The notes beneath the pieces are model-generated. The model made no database searches. It saw only the letters and a program-made list of their open reading frames with translations, and was not told the DNA's origin. DNA of 51,363 bases from a bacterium (lineage in GTDB: Bacteria; Desulfobacterota; Binatia; HRBIN30; CADEER01): positions 1-51,363 of the forward strand of contig JAUIGL010000045.1 of the NCBI GenBank assembly GCA_030430165.1, in the 5' to 3' direction. Both the position numbers and the translations under genes were made by a program. Shown piece after piece: positions 34,929-42,869 of the stretch. How positions within the stretch are numbered: position 1 is the first letter of the stretch; the number at the start of each line of letters is the position of its first letter.

Positions 34929-37900
34929 TCAACCACCATTCACTACGAGCACCCCGTACCCGACGACTCTTGAGGTCACATCTGCCGACTGCACCGCTCT
35001 GTCGAGCTCGGCCGATTGCGCTTGAAAGTCCGCCTCGGCCCTATTCACTTGGGCTTCCCGCATTTTCCTGATTCTGGCGTTGGTAGCGCCTTCCAGCTGT
35101 TCTTCTAGCACCGCGATCCGCGACTGGTGGCTCCGTCGCAAACTCTCCCGTCGCCTTTCGGCAAGCCGACCGACGCGTTCCGTGTGCTCCTGCTTGGCCC
35201 TCCCCCAATGCTCGTAATGCTTTGAGTACAGAGCCTCGATCTGAACGTCGTCTATAGTCTCGCAAGCTCCGAGATCCGCGGCCCTTGCAACCTCGAGGAG
35301 GTCGTTCAGGCGCGAGGTGACATCCTCGCGAGCGCAAACCGGGTACAACGCCAGGTCGTTTACGACCCCGGTGAGCGTCCACTCGTAGATCGCAAAAGGA
35401 ATATTGCCGCTCGAAAGCTCGTCGTCTTCTACCGCGAACGCGCTCACGACATCTCCTCGGTCCGTGGCGATCGACGTCGCTGCCTGCCTGCAAAGAGGAT
35501 GCATAGGATTGATGAAGATCGCGCTCGGATTCTCCGATGCCGCGGCTGACTCGAAGACGACCTGTAGGTGAGGGTCGCCACCGCGCAACCACTTGACCCA
35601 CTGGCGCTTGGTCGCGTCTCCGACCCTTTCCTCCGCCGGCAGGTGATCCAGCAACGCTCTACGGAGATCCTGAGACAGTCTCAAGGTCTTCAGCGCGCCG
35701 TCGCCCAGCAGGTGCTCAGAACCCGCGCCTAGCTGCTGCAGGTATCGGGAAACGAGGTTCTGGAGCGCGCGAGGCGACAGCCAGTAGCTCGAAGCGGCCT
35801 CGATATCGCTTTGCAGTCGCTGAGCAGGCAATCGAAGTCCGAACAGCTCGAGCTGCTTGTCCTCGAGCTCCTGGCGTTCTTGGACGAGCCTGATCTTGTT
35901 GTCAGCGATCTGCTGGAGCTTCTCGCACCGTTGCACGTCAGACAACCCCACGTCCGCGGCGACGGCTTGGACCTCCTTCGCGATCGAACCGAGAATCTCT
36001 TCCGAACCGCCGATCGCACTGTTAAAAATTCCGATCCTCATCATGCAGCGGTCGTAAATGTCCGCGTCGACGGTTCCAGGTGTGATCAAGTTGTAGATCC
36101 TGACCTTCTCGCTCTTCTGTCCCTTGCGATCGATGCGACCGATCCTCTGCTCGAGGCGCATCGGGTTCCAAGGAATGTCGTAGTTCACGAGACAGTCGCA
36201 GAACTGGTAGTCCAGTCCCTCGCAACCCACCTCCGAGAATAGCAGCACATCGAGAGCATCGGGTTCGCCCCGATCGCGCCGGAACCGATCGCGTAACTCG
36301 ACCCGCTCAAGGTCAGGCGTTCCGCCATGAACGACGGCCACCCTGACGCCTTTGGAGGCCATCTTTGCCTGAAGATAATTCAGGGTATGGCGAAAGCTGC
36401 TGAACACCATGATCTTGTTGTTGGCGGCAGATTGCTTCTCTTCGACAATGGCTAGCAACGCGTTGACCTTGGGATCGTCGGATTCAACCAAGCGTCCCGC
36501 CAGCTCACCTATCTCCTCGATCGCCTCGCGAAACGCGTCGGCAATCCTGATCCCTTCAGGCAGATCGCTCGAGAACTCGGGGATTTCGTCGAGCCGCCGA
36601 GACAGGATATCTCGGGCCAACGGTGCCAAACCCGAAAGACAGCTGGAGGCCTGTCGCCTCAGAGTCGACATCATGAAGTTGATACTGTGGTCGGGCTGCA
36701 CCCTCTTGAGAATCTCTGCCTGCAGGCTCAGGAAGCGGTCATGCAACTCACGCTGTTGCTGAGAAAAGTGCACTTCGACAGTGTGTGGCTCCCGCACCGT
36801 GAACTCACCGATGTCGCGCCGACGGGTTCGATTGATCACCCCGGAAAGCGTGTGAAGCCCCTCAATTGCGGTCGCGACCCCAATCCGCTCCTCGTCCGAG
36901 ATCTCACTGGAACCGAGCGTTTGGCGCACAGCGTCGCAGTCGGGGTCCCGAGAGAGGATGCGTCGGCCCCAATCAGTCGAGAGTGCATGATCGAGCTGTT
37001 GCAGCGCGAAACGCGGCCAACCTTCGCCGCCCGCCCTCGCCGCATCAACTGCCGCATTCAAGTAGGGGTTAGGCGCCGTCATGTGTTCGAAGCTTTCGCG
37101 ATCAAGAACCAAGTCAGGCCTCAGCAGATTGAGCAGGACGAACAGATCCTCGTCACCCAACTGTAGAGGGGTCGCGGTAAGAAACAGAACGGCGTCGGCG
37201 TTGTCGCAGAAAAATCGCACTGCTTCATGAGCGAAGGTTGCCGGATTCCGTACGTGGTGAGCTTCGTCTACGATCACGAGATCAAAACGCGGAGGAGGAT
37301 CGAGGTCGACGAGCCCCATGTTCGGGCGTCTCCGACGTGCTCCGCCCCGTTGGCCGTACAGGAGCTCTTCGTCAAAAAGCGAATACGGTACGATTGCTTT
37401 AAGGTGCTCGTCCGGCCATTCCCCCTCGAGGTCCGCCTCGCTGATACACGCTCGCAATGCCGGTCCGTCAAGCTGACTAAACCGCTCGTCGAATCGCTTC
37501 ATCTCGACAACCCACTTGCGTTCGGCGACTAGGGGCCGCGGGCAGATGATCAGTACCGACTGGACGTCCCGCCGCGCCTGGAGTTCCTTCAGAATCAGAC
37601 CCGCCTCGATCGTCTTCCCGACACCTACGCTGTCTGCGATCAAGAGCCGCGGGCGGTCGGCCCTGATGAACTTGAGGACAGGCCTGAACTGATACGGGAT
37701 GAAGTCCACCCTCGCCGAGTTCAGAGAGTACAAGGTGGAAAGGCTCGGCTGCTGGATCTGGGTGGCAGTGAGTAGGGCGTGGAAACTGTCGTTACCGACC
37801 GCTCTCAATTTGTCTCTGTCCGGGTCGGGCGTTTCGGCAGACAATTGAGACGCGTAAAAAGTGCGGGTCTCACCATCGACGAACACGTCGTAGCGGGCCT

Positions 37901-38504
37901 CCGGTACCGAATCATGGACGCGCAAGATCGCTCCGGTCGTCGACGGATCTGATTGCAGGCATACAACCCGGCCTACCTCGAACCCTGCACGAGCGCTGTC
38001 GCTCGGCCCTTCATGGGCATCCGAGGCCCCGCTCTTAACATCGGGCAGTGCGCGCGACTCGTCGAGAGCCCTAGCTCGTTCTTGTGCGGCCTCCTCGACA
38101 ACCGCCGGGTCTGCATCGACGATCGCAAGGAACCGCACTAGAGTGTCCAGGTCCCTGTAGACGTCCTCAGCCGGAAAACGATTCGTGTGAGAATGTGCCC
38201 AGCGATTGCGAACCGAGCGCATTTCCCGAACAAAGTGCCGAGACTCCGGCGTCACGTCGATCTTTGGACTGATCCTGAACCAATTGGCGTCCACCAAGCG
38301 GATCAGCGCCGCCAGATCGAGTTCCTCGAGCTGCTTCAAGCCTTCGTTCTCAGCGCGCCCCCGCTGCTCGTTCGTCAGCATCGAGAGGACCGCGACGTCC
38401 CACCATCTGTCCCCCAAATCAGCTGGAAGAAGACGTCCCAAGAATGCGGCGGCGGCCGCCGCCGCTTTGTCCAGCAGCTCCGCGATACGACTCTTAGAAA
38501 CCAT
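34929..38504 (-). CDS. HEPN (Swt1-like) domain fused to SNF2 helicase
   Basis: The product is 1191 residues. ATG 38504 has GAGG 9 nt upstream; a TTG at 38537 is the alternative. Residues 25-130 form a HEPN domain with the RNase motif RNRWAH (RNxxxH) in REMRSVRNRWAHSHTNRFP. The SNF2 motor has ADSVGVGKTIEAG near 291, IVDEAHHVRNPATF near 410, FLTATPLQLGDED, KIMVFSSFRHTLNYL, LLFSEVGCEGLDYQF and LEQRIGRIDRKGQKS. A long C-terminal region ends in coiled coil (about 1100-1180). Known: HEPN RNases are abortive-infection effectors, and DrmD-type SNF2 helicases occur in DISARM. Inferred: the helicase recognises invading DNA and activates RNA cleavage. It is coupled to the GHKL ATPase downstream. Confidence 0.87.
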   Translation of the reverse strand: MVSKSRIAELLDKAAAAAAAFLGRLLPADLGDRWWDVAVLSMLTNEQRGRAENEGLKQLEELDLAALIRLVDANWFRISPKIDVTPESRHFVREMRSVRNRWAHSHTNRFPAEDVYRDLDTLVRFLAIVDADPAVVEEAAQERARALDESRALPDVKSGASDAHEGPSDSARAGFEVGRVVCLQSDPSTTGAILRVHDSVPEARYDVFVDGETRTFYASQLSAETPDPDRDKLRAVGNDSFHALLTATQIQQPSLSTLYSLNSARVDFIPYQFRPVLKFIRADRPRLLIADSVGVGKTIEAGLILKELQARRDVQSVLIICPRPLVAERKWVVEMKRFDERFSQLDGPALRACISEADLEGEWPDEHLKAIVPYSLFDEELLYGQRGGARRRRPNMGLVDLDPPPRFDLVIVDEAHHVRNPATFAHEAVRFFCDNADAVLFLTATPLQLGDEDLFVLLNLLRPDLVLDRESFEHMTAPNPYLNAAVDAARAGGEGWPRFALQQLDHALSTDWGRRILSRDPDCDAVRQTLGSSEISDEERIGVATAIEGLHTLSGVINRTRRRDIGEFTVREPHTVEVHFSQQQRELHDRFLSLQAEILKRVQPDHSINFMMSTLRRQASSCLSGLAPLARDILSRRLDEIPEFSSDLPEGIRIADAFREAIEEIGELAGRLVESDDPKVNALLAIVEEKQSAANNKIMVFSSFRHTLNYLQAKMASKGVRVAVVHGGTPDLERVELRDRFRRDRGEPDALDVLLFSEVGCEGLDYQFCDCLVNYDIPWNPMRLEQRIGRIDRKGQKSEKVRIYNLITPGTVDADIYDRCMMRIGIFNSAIGGSEEILGSIAKEVQAVAADVGLSDVQRCEKLQQIADNKIRLVQERQELEDKQLELFGLRLPAQRLQSDIEAASSYWLSPRALQNLVSRYLQQLGAGSEHLLGDGALKTLRLSQDLRRALLDHLPAEERVGDATKRQWVKWLRGGDPHLQVVFESAAASENPSAIFINPMHPLCRQAATSIATDRGDVVSAFAVEDDELSSGNIPFAIYEWTLTGVVNDLALYPVCAREDVTSRLNDLLEVARAADLGACETIDDVQIEALYSKHYEHWGRAKQEHTERVGRLAERRRESLRRSHQSRIAVLEEQLEGATNARIRKMREAQVNRAEADFQAQSAELDRAVQSADVTSRVVGYGVLVVNGG

Positions 38505-38543
38505 CTCGTGAATCCTCGCCGCCGCTTCGCCTACCAAACACCA

Positions 38544-38789
38544 CTACTCGCCCGCCTCGTGCTCGGTGACCCGGCCGTCGCTCTTCGACACCGCGGCGTA
38601 GTGTCCACCGCCGATCATCGGCGGTCCGGGCGTGGAATAACTGAATACGTAGTAGTCGTCCGGGGACGCGCTCACGTTGTAGAGCGGTCCGACCTTACTT
38701 GGATCGACTTGGTGCCCCGAGAGGCGGTCCAGCAATCGTCGAATGACGATCTGCTTCGCCTGTTCAACCGAAATCGGCTCTTCCGTCAT
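38544..38789 (-). CDS. Small protein, Imm35/YrhB-like
   Basis: The product is 81 residues from ATG 38789, with GAGGGGG upstream. A leading helix (AKQIVIRRLLDRL) is followed by beta strands DYYVFSYSTP, then GGGHYAAVSKSDGRV. This order (Y-x-F-x-Y, glycine turn, V-x-K-x-D-G-x-V) resembles Imm35/YrhB proteins, some of which are immunity proteins. It lies 39 bp before the HEPN-SNF2 gene and 39 bp after the lipoprotein gene, all on the minus strand. Inferred: it could restrain the HEPN toxin, but that is speculation. Family confidence is moderate. Confidence 0.6.
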   Translation of the reverse strand: MTEEPISVEQAKQIVIRRLLDRLSGHQVDPSKVGPLYNVSASPDDYYVFSYSTPGPPMIGGGHYAAVSKSDGRVTEHEAGE

Positions 38790-38828
38790 GCGTCTTGTCC
38801 CCCTCGACGAGTCCGGAACTAAACCAAC

Positions 38829-39365
38829 TTACTCGAGCTCATCCAACGCCCGCTCCTTCTCGATCCGATACTCGGCTTCAGACAGCAGGCCGCGGTCGTG
38901 GAGATCGCGCAAGGTCTCGAGTCTCTTCGCGACATCTCGCACGTCATCGTCGGGTTCGCGAGCGGCGGGCGGGATCGTCACGACCAGAGGATTCTCCGGG
39001 CGTGCAGCAGAACGAGTCGAACATCCCTCCCCCGACAGCGCCACGTCGACAGGGCGGAACGCCCGAGGGCCCTTGAAAATCGCCGAGATCCCCAATGTGA
39101 ACGCGTAGCCAACGATCCGTCCTGCACCAACTCGCGTTCTCAACGGGCCGGTTGCTGGATCGCAATCGCCGTACTCGATTCGCCATGTATGATTCTTGCC
39201 GACCTGAGACCTTGGCAATGAAGTCAGGATCGGAGTGGTGCCGAGGTACTGGTCGTCCAGGTAGGCCTTGGCGCCAGGCGGGTACGACTTGATCGAGACC
39301 CTCTCGGCACATCCCAAGACACCGACCAACAGGGCCACCCAGATGATTTGCCCGGTCAACTTCAT
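38829..39365 (-). CDS. Lipoprotein with PEGA and SHOCT domains
   Basis: The product is 178 residues from ATG 39365, with GGAGGGG 4 nt upstream. The signal peptide ends in a lipobox (VGVLGCAE, Cys19), so it is predicted to be membrane-lipidated. A PEGA-type beta sandwich follows (VSIKSYPPGAKAYLDDQYLG). A hydrophobic stretch near 95 (IVGYAFTLGISAIF) could contact the membrane. The last 30 residues match SHOCT (RLETLRDLHDRGLLSEAEY). It sits 27 bp after the WYL regulator. A lipoprotein inside a defence run is unusual; it may be an unrelated housekeeping gene, or the membrane arm of the system. Confidence 0.8.
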   Translation of the reverse strand: MKLTGQIIWVALLVGVLGCAERVSIKSYPPGAKAYLDDQYLGTTPILTSLPRSQVGKNHTWRIEYGDCDPATGPLRTRVGAGRIVGYAFTLGISAIFKGPRAFRPVDVALSGEGCSTRSAARPENPLVVTIPPAAREPDDDVRDVAKRLETLRDLHDRGLLSEAEYRIEKERALDELE

Positions 39366-39392
39366 CTTTCCCCTCCGATCAAGCCGACCGAT

Positions 39393-40418
39393 TCAGGCGT
39401 AGTTCGCATGCGCCCGCACCAGGCTGTCCGCGATCGCATTGCGCAACGATTTGGGACGAAGCACCTCCACATGCTCCCCTAGCCCAAGCAGCCAATAGCG
39501 CAACTCGTCGGTGCCGCGGACAGTCATCGCGAGTACCGTCTTGCCGTCGCGGCGCTCGCGGAACTGCTGGGTCGGGTGAATCTGCCGCGCGCGCAGGTAG
39601 GCGGCGGTCTCGAGGTCGTGGATCAGGATCTCGACCTTGGTCTCGTCGCCCTCGATGATGCCGAAGACTCCCTCGCAGTGCTTCTCCGGAGAATAGTTGC
39701 GCGGGTACTCGAAGCGCTCGCTGAGCTTTTTCGCGCTGCGGATTCGCTCGACCGCCAGCTTGACGATGCGCTTGCCGCGGTGGCTGCGGCCGATCAGGTA
39801 GAGGCCGCCGCGGTACATGGCGAGGGTGTAGATCTCGAAGTCGTGCTCCTTGCCGTCGCCCATCAGGGCGGCGTAGTCGATGCGGACGCGGCGTTGGTCG
39901 ATCAGGCACTGCAGCAACACGTCGATGGTGTCGTCGTGGTCGCGGTAGTCCTTGGTGCCGAAGGGGACGACGTAGAACTTCTTGGCGAACTCGGCCATGC
40001 GGCGGCGCTCGGCGCCGGGAAGGCGTTCGGCGAAACGCTCCCACAGGTCCTCGACGCCGTCGCGGATCACCGTGCCGTCGAGGAAGCTGAATACCGAGAG
40101 CGCGAAGTACAGGAACAACACATGGTACACGGTCGCGTCGTCGGCGCGGCCTTCCTCGGTGAGGCGCAGCAGGCGGCGGTCGCCGCGGCGGATGGTCTCA
40201 ATCAACGGGTTGCCGTCGAGGTCGACGACGGCGTCGCGACAGGCGGCGACGTAGCGCAGCAGCGTGCGCTCGGAGATGTCGAGCTCGCTCTGGATCGCCT
40301 CGAAGCTCCAGCCGTACGGGTGCTCGTACAGGCCTTGCAGCAACCGAACCATGCGGGTGGCGCCGCCGTAAGTTGCTGGTCGGCTGGCGCGTTCTATGGG
40401 TCGGGGGTTGGTAGACAT
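39393..40418 (-). CDS. WYL-domain transcriptional regulator
   Basis: The product is 341 residues from ATG 40418; in-frame sequence continues upstream but without a better start. The N-terminal winged helix-turn-helix is WSFEAIQSELDISERTLLRYV. The WYL domain (about 165-250) includes VRIDYAALMGDG, IYTLAMYRGGLYLIGRSH and ERIRSAKKLSERF. A WCX-type C-terminal domain ends in LLGLGEHVEVLRPKSLRNAI. Known: WYL regulators such as BrxR and CapW repress defence operons and respond to phage infection or DNA damage signals. It is first in a five-gene minus-strand run (gaps of 27, 39, 39 and 4 bp). Inferred: it controls the HEPN-SNF2/GHKL genes. Confidence 0.87.
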   Translation of the reverse strand: MSTNPRPIERASRPATYGGATRMVRLLQGLYEHPYGWSFEAIQSELDISERTLLRYVAACRDAVVDLDGNPLIETIRRGDRRLLRLTEEGRADDATVYHVLFLYFALSVFSFLDGTVIRDGVEDLWERFAERLPGAERRRMAEFAKKFYVVPFGTKDYRDHDDTIDVLLQCLIDQRRVRIDYAALMGDGKEHDFEIYTLAMYRGGLYLIGRSHRGKRIVKLAVERIRSAKKLSERFEYPRNYSPEKHCEGVFGIIEGDETKVEILIHDLETAAYLRARQIHPTQQFRERRDGKTVLAMTVRGTDELRYWLLGLGEHVEVLRPKSLRNAIADSLVRAHANYA

Positions 40419-40719
40419 AAGTGTTCTGCTCAACACAATTGTCGATGGGAGATCAAGGTTTCGGCGCTAGTCCAAAGAATCCCTGGCCGGGATTCGGCCA
40501 AAGCAGCGCTTTGCGCTGCGGCCAAAACGCCACGGCGCTCCGCTCGTGGCGCGACCAAATGGGGGGATCGGGGCGCATGCTGCGCCTCCTTTGGTCTATG
40601 GGGGCCAGGGGTGTCCAAAGCGGCGCTCGCGCCGCGGCCAAAACGCGGCGAGGCCGCGTGGCCAAAGCTCGGCCTTCGGCCTTCGCGGCCAAAATGGCGG
40701 TGTTGGTGACGGTGGACGG
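40419..40719. other. Intergenic region filled by the CCAAA hairpin array
   Basis: It holds the upstream region of the WYL gene and, from 40470 to 40700, an array of hairpins separated by CCAAA. I see no gene; the minus-strand frame rich in Trp and Pro across it comes from the repeats. Confidence 0.65.
40470..40700. repeat. Array of different hairpins joined by conserved CCAAA spacers, copy A
   Basis: The sequence alternates [G/T]CCAAA[G/A/T] with short palindromes of unrelated sequence: GAATCCC-TGGCC-GGGATTC, GCAGCGC-TTT-GCGCTGC, CGCCACG...CGTGGCG, GCGCA-TGC-TGCGC, GCGGCGC-TC-GCGCCGC, CGCGGC-GAG-GCCGCG and GGCC-TTC-GGCC. Stems are 4-7 bp. A second array with the same order of the first elements lies at 41432-41560. 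Confidence 0.75.
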
Positions 40720-40917
40720 TCATGGGTTGCCCCAGCGGTGTTGGCAGGCGGGGCAGAACCAGCGGTGGGCGTCGGGGTCGAGGTAACGGCCACCGTAGAT
40801 CGCGGCGCCTTCGAGGAGTCGCTCGCGGGTCTCTTCGTTGGGATCGCCGTATTCGATCGGGAGTCTTCGCTCGGACCCGCATTGGGGGCAGGCGGTGGTT
40901 GGGGTGGTGTCGATCAT
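40720..40917 (-). CDS. Small zinc-ribbon protein
   Basis: The product is 65 residues from ATG 40917. Two Cys pairs, CPQCGS near 10 and CPAC near 55, flank LPIEYGDPNEETRERL and YGGRYLDPDAHRWF, which gives a four-cysteine zinc ribbon. The order resembles small conserved proteins of unknown function with a C-x2-CGS...C-x2-C-x-H-x-W arrangement. It lies between two repeat blocks and appears monocistronic. Function unknown. Confidence 0.75.
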   Translation of the reverse strand: MIDTTPTTACPQCGSERRLPIEYGDPNEETRERLLEGAAIYGGRYLDPDAHRWFCPACQHRWGNP

Positions 40918-41009
40918 CCCCCATCAGCTAACAGGCTGGGCTGTCAGCGGCTGACCCCCCTTCGCTCTGCGAGCTTCGGAGGGCAGGCTCGCTCAGGGGC
41001 CCCGGGCTG

Positions 41010-41180
41010 CGGATCTTTCTCGCGCAGAGACGCTGAGATGGTCTGGCTGGTGGACAGATTGCAGAAGCTTTTTCTCGCGCCAAGACGCAAAGACGCCAAG
41101 TTGGGCTGGCAGGCGGACAGGCTGCCGTTCACTCCTTGGCGCCTTTGCGTCTTGGCGCGAGATTAATCTTCTGCTGAGAT
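41010..41180. repeat. Composite repeat, copy A (TCTCGCGCCAAGACGC family)
   Basis: Units of the form TTTCTCGCGC(C/A)(A/G)AGACGC...GCCAAG recur about every 55-65 bp and end in an inverted unit (CTTGGCGCCTTTGCGTCTTGGCGCGAGA). Here units start near 41017 and 41069, with the inverted unit at about 41134-41162. The right end adjoins the stop codon of the RHH gene. Confidence 0.75.
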
Positions 41181-41399
41181 TCAGGTATCCAGCAGGCGGT
41201 CGAAGCGTTCGCTGCAGTCGGCCGGGATCGAGTCGAGCACCATTCCGCTCAACGACAGCACTGCGTCCTCGTCTGGCTCGGCGGTAAGCGCGCGGACGGC
41301 GGCACGAATGGCTTGAGACTTGGTCCAGCCGCGGTCCCGAGACCAGTCGTCGAGACGCTTCATCTCGTCTTCGGCCAGGTAGACTTGGAGAGGCTTCAT
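41181..41399 (-). CDS. Orphan ribbon-helix-helix antitoxin-like protein
   Basis: The product is 72 residues from ATG 41399. A strand (LQVYLAEDEMKRL) followed by RGWTKSQAIRAAVRALTAE is the RHH/CopG DNA-binding fold, and the acidic C-terminal tail is typical for toxin neutralisation. No toxin frame follows: repeat copy A begins immediately after the stop (LLDT, TGA at 41181). Inferred: a VapB-type antitoxin that has lost its toxin, or a solitary regulator. Confidence 0.7.
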   Translation of the reverse strand: MKPLQVYLAEDEMKRLDDWSRDRGWTKSQAIRAAVRALTAEPDEDAVLSLSGMVLDSIPADCSERFDRLLDT

Positions 41400-41431
41400 G
41401 AATGAAGAGCATATAGGCTCATGAACGTGCT

Positions 41432-41560
41432 GTCCAAAGAATCGCTCTCGCGATTCGTCCAAAGCGGCGCGCTGCGCCGCGGCCAAAGCGCGACCTCGCT
41501 TCGCTCCCTCCTCCGCTTGAGCTACGGAGGGCAGGCGTCGCGCGGCCAAATGGGGGGCCG
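41432..41560. repeat. CCAAA hairpin array, copy B
   Basis: It has the same plan as 40470-40700: GTCCAAAG, GAATCG-CTCTCG-CGATTC, GTCCAAAG, GCGGCGC-GCT-GCGCCGC, GGCCAAAG, a GCGCGAC...GTCGCGC stem enclosing CCTCCG...CGGAGG, then GGCCAAATGGGGGG. The spacers are conserved while the stems differ in sequence from copy A. Confidence 0.75.
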
Positions 41561-41571
41561 GGATGCGGGGT

Positions 41572-41800
41572 TCCGATTTCTTTTCTCGCGCCAAGACGCA
41601 AAGACGCCAAGAGTGAGGGCTGGCAGGCGGACGGGTTGCAGATTCTTTTCTCGCGCCGAGACGCGGGGGCGCTGAGAGGGGTCATCAGATGGACAGACGG
41701 CAGCGCTTTTCTCGCGCCAAGACGCAAAGGCGCCAAGAAATGATGGGGAACCAGAGAACACCTTGGCGGCTTGGCGTCTTGGCGCGAGACTAATCTTTTG
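41572..41800. repeat. Composite repeat, copy B
   Basis: Three forward units (TTTTCTCGCGCCAAGACGC and variants, near 41579, 41647 and 41707) are followed by an inverted unit near 41762-41791. The inter-unit text (GTGAGGGCTGGCAGGCGGAC, GATGGGGAACCAGAGAAC) is shared with copy C, so the whole approximately 220-bp block is the repeat. Confidence 0.8.
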
Positions 41801-41864
41801 CCTGAATTCGGGTATCCAGCGGGCAGGGAGGAGGGGTGCGATGGTTGGAGGGCGCCGCTCTGCT

Positions 41865-42257
41865 CTACGGGGTCAGGAAGTCGCAGCGCGGGCCGGTTGC
41901 TTTGGTGAGCTTGCGGTCGAGTGTTGCGAGGGGGTAGCCGAGGGCTTCGGCGATGGCGACGTACCAGGCGTCGTAGCTGGTGACGTTGGCTCGCAAGGCC
42001 CACACGCGCGCGGCGAATGGTTCGAACGGCGCGAGCTCAACCGGTAGTGCCATCAGGTCGCGCTGGGCGCCGGTCGCCTCGACCGGGCTGAGCTCGCCGT
42101 TTCGTTCGAGACGTCGGAGGATACTGCTCGCTTCGGCGTGCAGCAGATGCGGCGCGACGAGATCGTCGCGGCCAAGAGCCTGCTCGGCCCAGGCGCCGAC
42201 CGCTCCGGCGTCGGTCAGCGCCGCGACGACGACCGACGCATCGGGCACGATGCTCAT
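41865..42257 (-). CDS. vapC: VapC-type PIN-domain ribonuclease toxin
   Basis: The product is 130 residues, starting at ATG 42257 inside the antitoxin stop (ATGA overlap). PIN acidic residues are visible: D in IVPDASVVVAAL, E in LLHAEASSILRRL, D in NVTSYDAWYVAIAEAL and D in LATLDRKL. Known: VapC toxins cleave tRNA or rRNA and are held by VapB. It is coupled to the RHH gene upstream and followed by repeat copy B. Confidence 0.9.
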   Translation of the reverse strand: MSIVPDASVVVAALTDAGAVGAWAEQALGRDDLVAPHLLHAEASSILRRLERNGELSPVEATGAQRDLMALPVELAPFEPFAARVWALRANVTSYDAWYVAIAEALGYPLATLDRKLTKATGPRCDFLTP

Positions 42258-42490
42258 CGACGTCCGGCGTCGCGCGCGGAGAGGATCTTGCGCGTGCCGA
42301 GCCGGCGGTCGCCGGCGGCCTTGCGGTCGCGGACGCGGTCCAACCACCCGTCGATGGTCGGCCGCGACGCCAAACGCTCGAGCTCGCCGCGCAGATACTC
42401 CTGCATCGACTGGCGCCGCTGGGCAGCGCGAGCGGCGAGCTCGTTGCGTACTTCGTCGGGGATGTCGCGGATGGTGATCTGAACAGGCAT
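42254..42490 (-). CDS. vapB: VapB/FitA-type ribbon-helix-helix antitoxin
   Basis: The product is 78 residues from ATG 42490. ITIRDIPDEVRNELAARA is the RHH strand and first helix of the FitA/VapB type, followed by SMQEYLRGELERLA. The charged C-terminal tail would wrap the toxin. The overlap of 4 nt with vapC shows translational coupling. Known: the dimer binds its own promoter. Confidence 0.88.
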   Translation of the reverse strand: MPVQITIRDIPDEVRNELAARAAQRRQSMQEYLRGELERLASRPTIDGWLDRVRDRKAAGDRRLGTRKILSARDAGRR

Positions 42491-42862
42491 GCTGGCAAAA
42501 TGCCAGCACTACTGCGGATTTGCAATCTGCGATGAGGGTTTCGGGTTTCGGATTCTTTCTCGCGCCAAGACGCAAAGGCGCCAAGAGTGAGGGCTGGCAG
42601 GCGGACGGGTTACAGATTCTTTTCTCGCGCAGAGGCGCTGAGAGGGACTGGCTGGTGGACGGGCTGCAGATCTTATCTCGCGCCAAGACGCTAAGACGCC
42701 AAGAATTGATGGGGAACCAGAGAACCCCTTGGCGGCTTGGCGTCTTGGCGCGAGATAATTCTTTTCCTGGAGTCGGACCGGCCGTGGCGAAGCACATTCC
42801 CGACAAAGGCTAGGGCTGGGGCTGAGGCTGTAGGCTGGGGGCCTTAGCGCGGCTTTGCCGCG
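42491..42862. other. 372-base intergenic region with composite repeat copy C and operon-end hairpin
   Basis: It contains composite repeat copy C (42548-42770), a stretch of degenerate GGCT(A/G)GGGCTGGGG direct repeats (about 42810-42840) and the hairpin at the end of the aryl-polyene operon. There is no gene. Confidence 0.7.
42548..42770. repeat. Composite repeat, copy C
   Basis: Forward units begin near 42556, 42620 and 42675, and the inverted unit is at about 42729-42757. Unit order and spacer text follow copy B closely, including the middle unit with CGCAGAGGCGCTGAGAG instead of the CCAAGACGC form. Confidence 0.8.
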
Positions 42863-42869
42863 CTAAGGC
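42841..42869 (-). terminator. 12-bp hairpin at the end of the aryl-polyene-like operon
   Basis: GCCTTAGCGCGG (42841-42852) pairs with CCGCGCTAAGGC (42858-42869) around a CTTTG loop. The TAG stop of the COG4648-like gene (42863-42865) lies inside the stem. No T tract follows, so termination may need Rho, or the hairpin may protect the mRNA end. Confidence 0.5.

Larger units (their letters stand above)
41400..41864. other. 465-base repeat-filled intergenic region
   Basis: It contains CCAAA hairpin array copy B (41432-41560) and composite repeat copy B (41572-41800), then about 60 bp up to the VapC stop. I see no gene; the open frames across it read through repeats. Confidence 0.7.

Noticed and set aside
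34929..38537. Start of the HEPN-SNF2 gene at 38537
   Set aside because: That codon is TTG without a ribosome binding site, whereas ATG 38504 has GAGG at a good distance and begins at the HEPN domain.
41010..42770. Regularly spaced repeats as a CRISPR array
   Set aside because: Units are degenerate, include inverted copies, the intervening text is itself shared between copies, and no cas gene is present.
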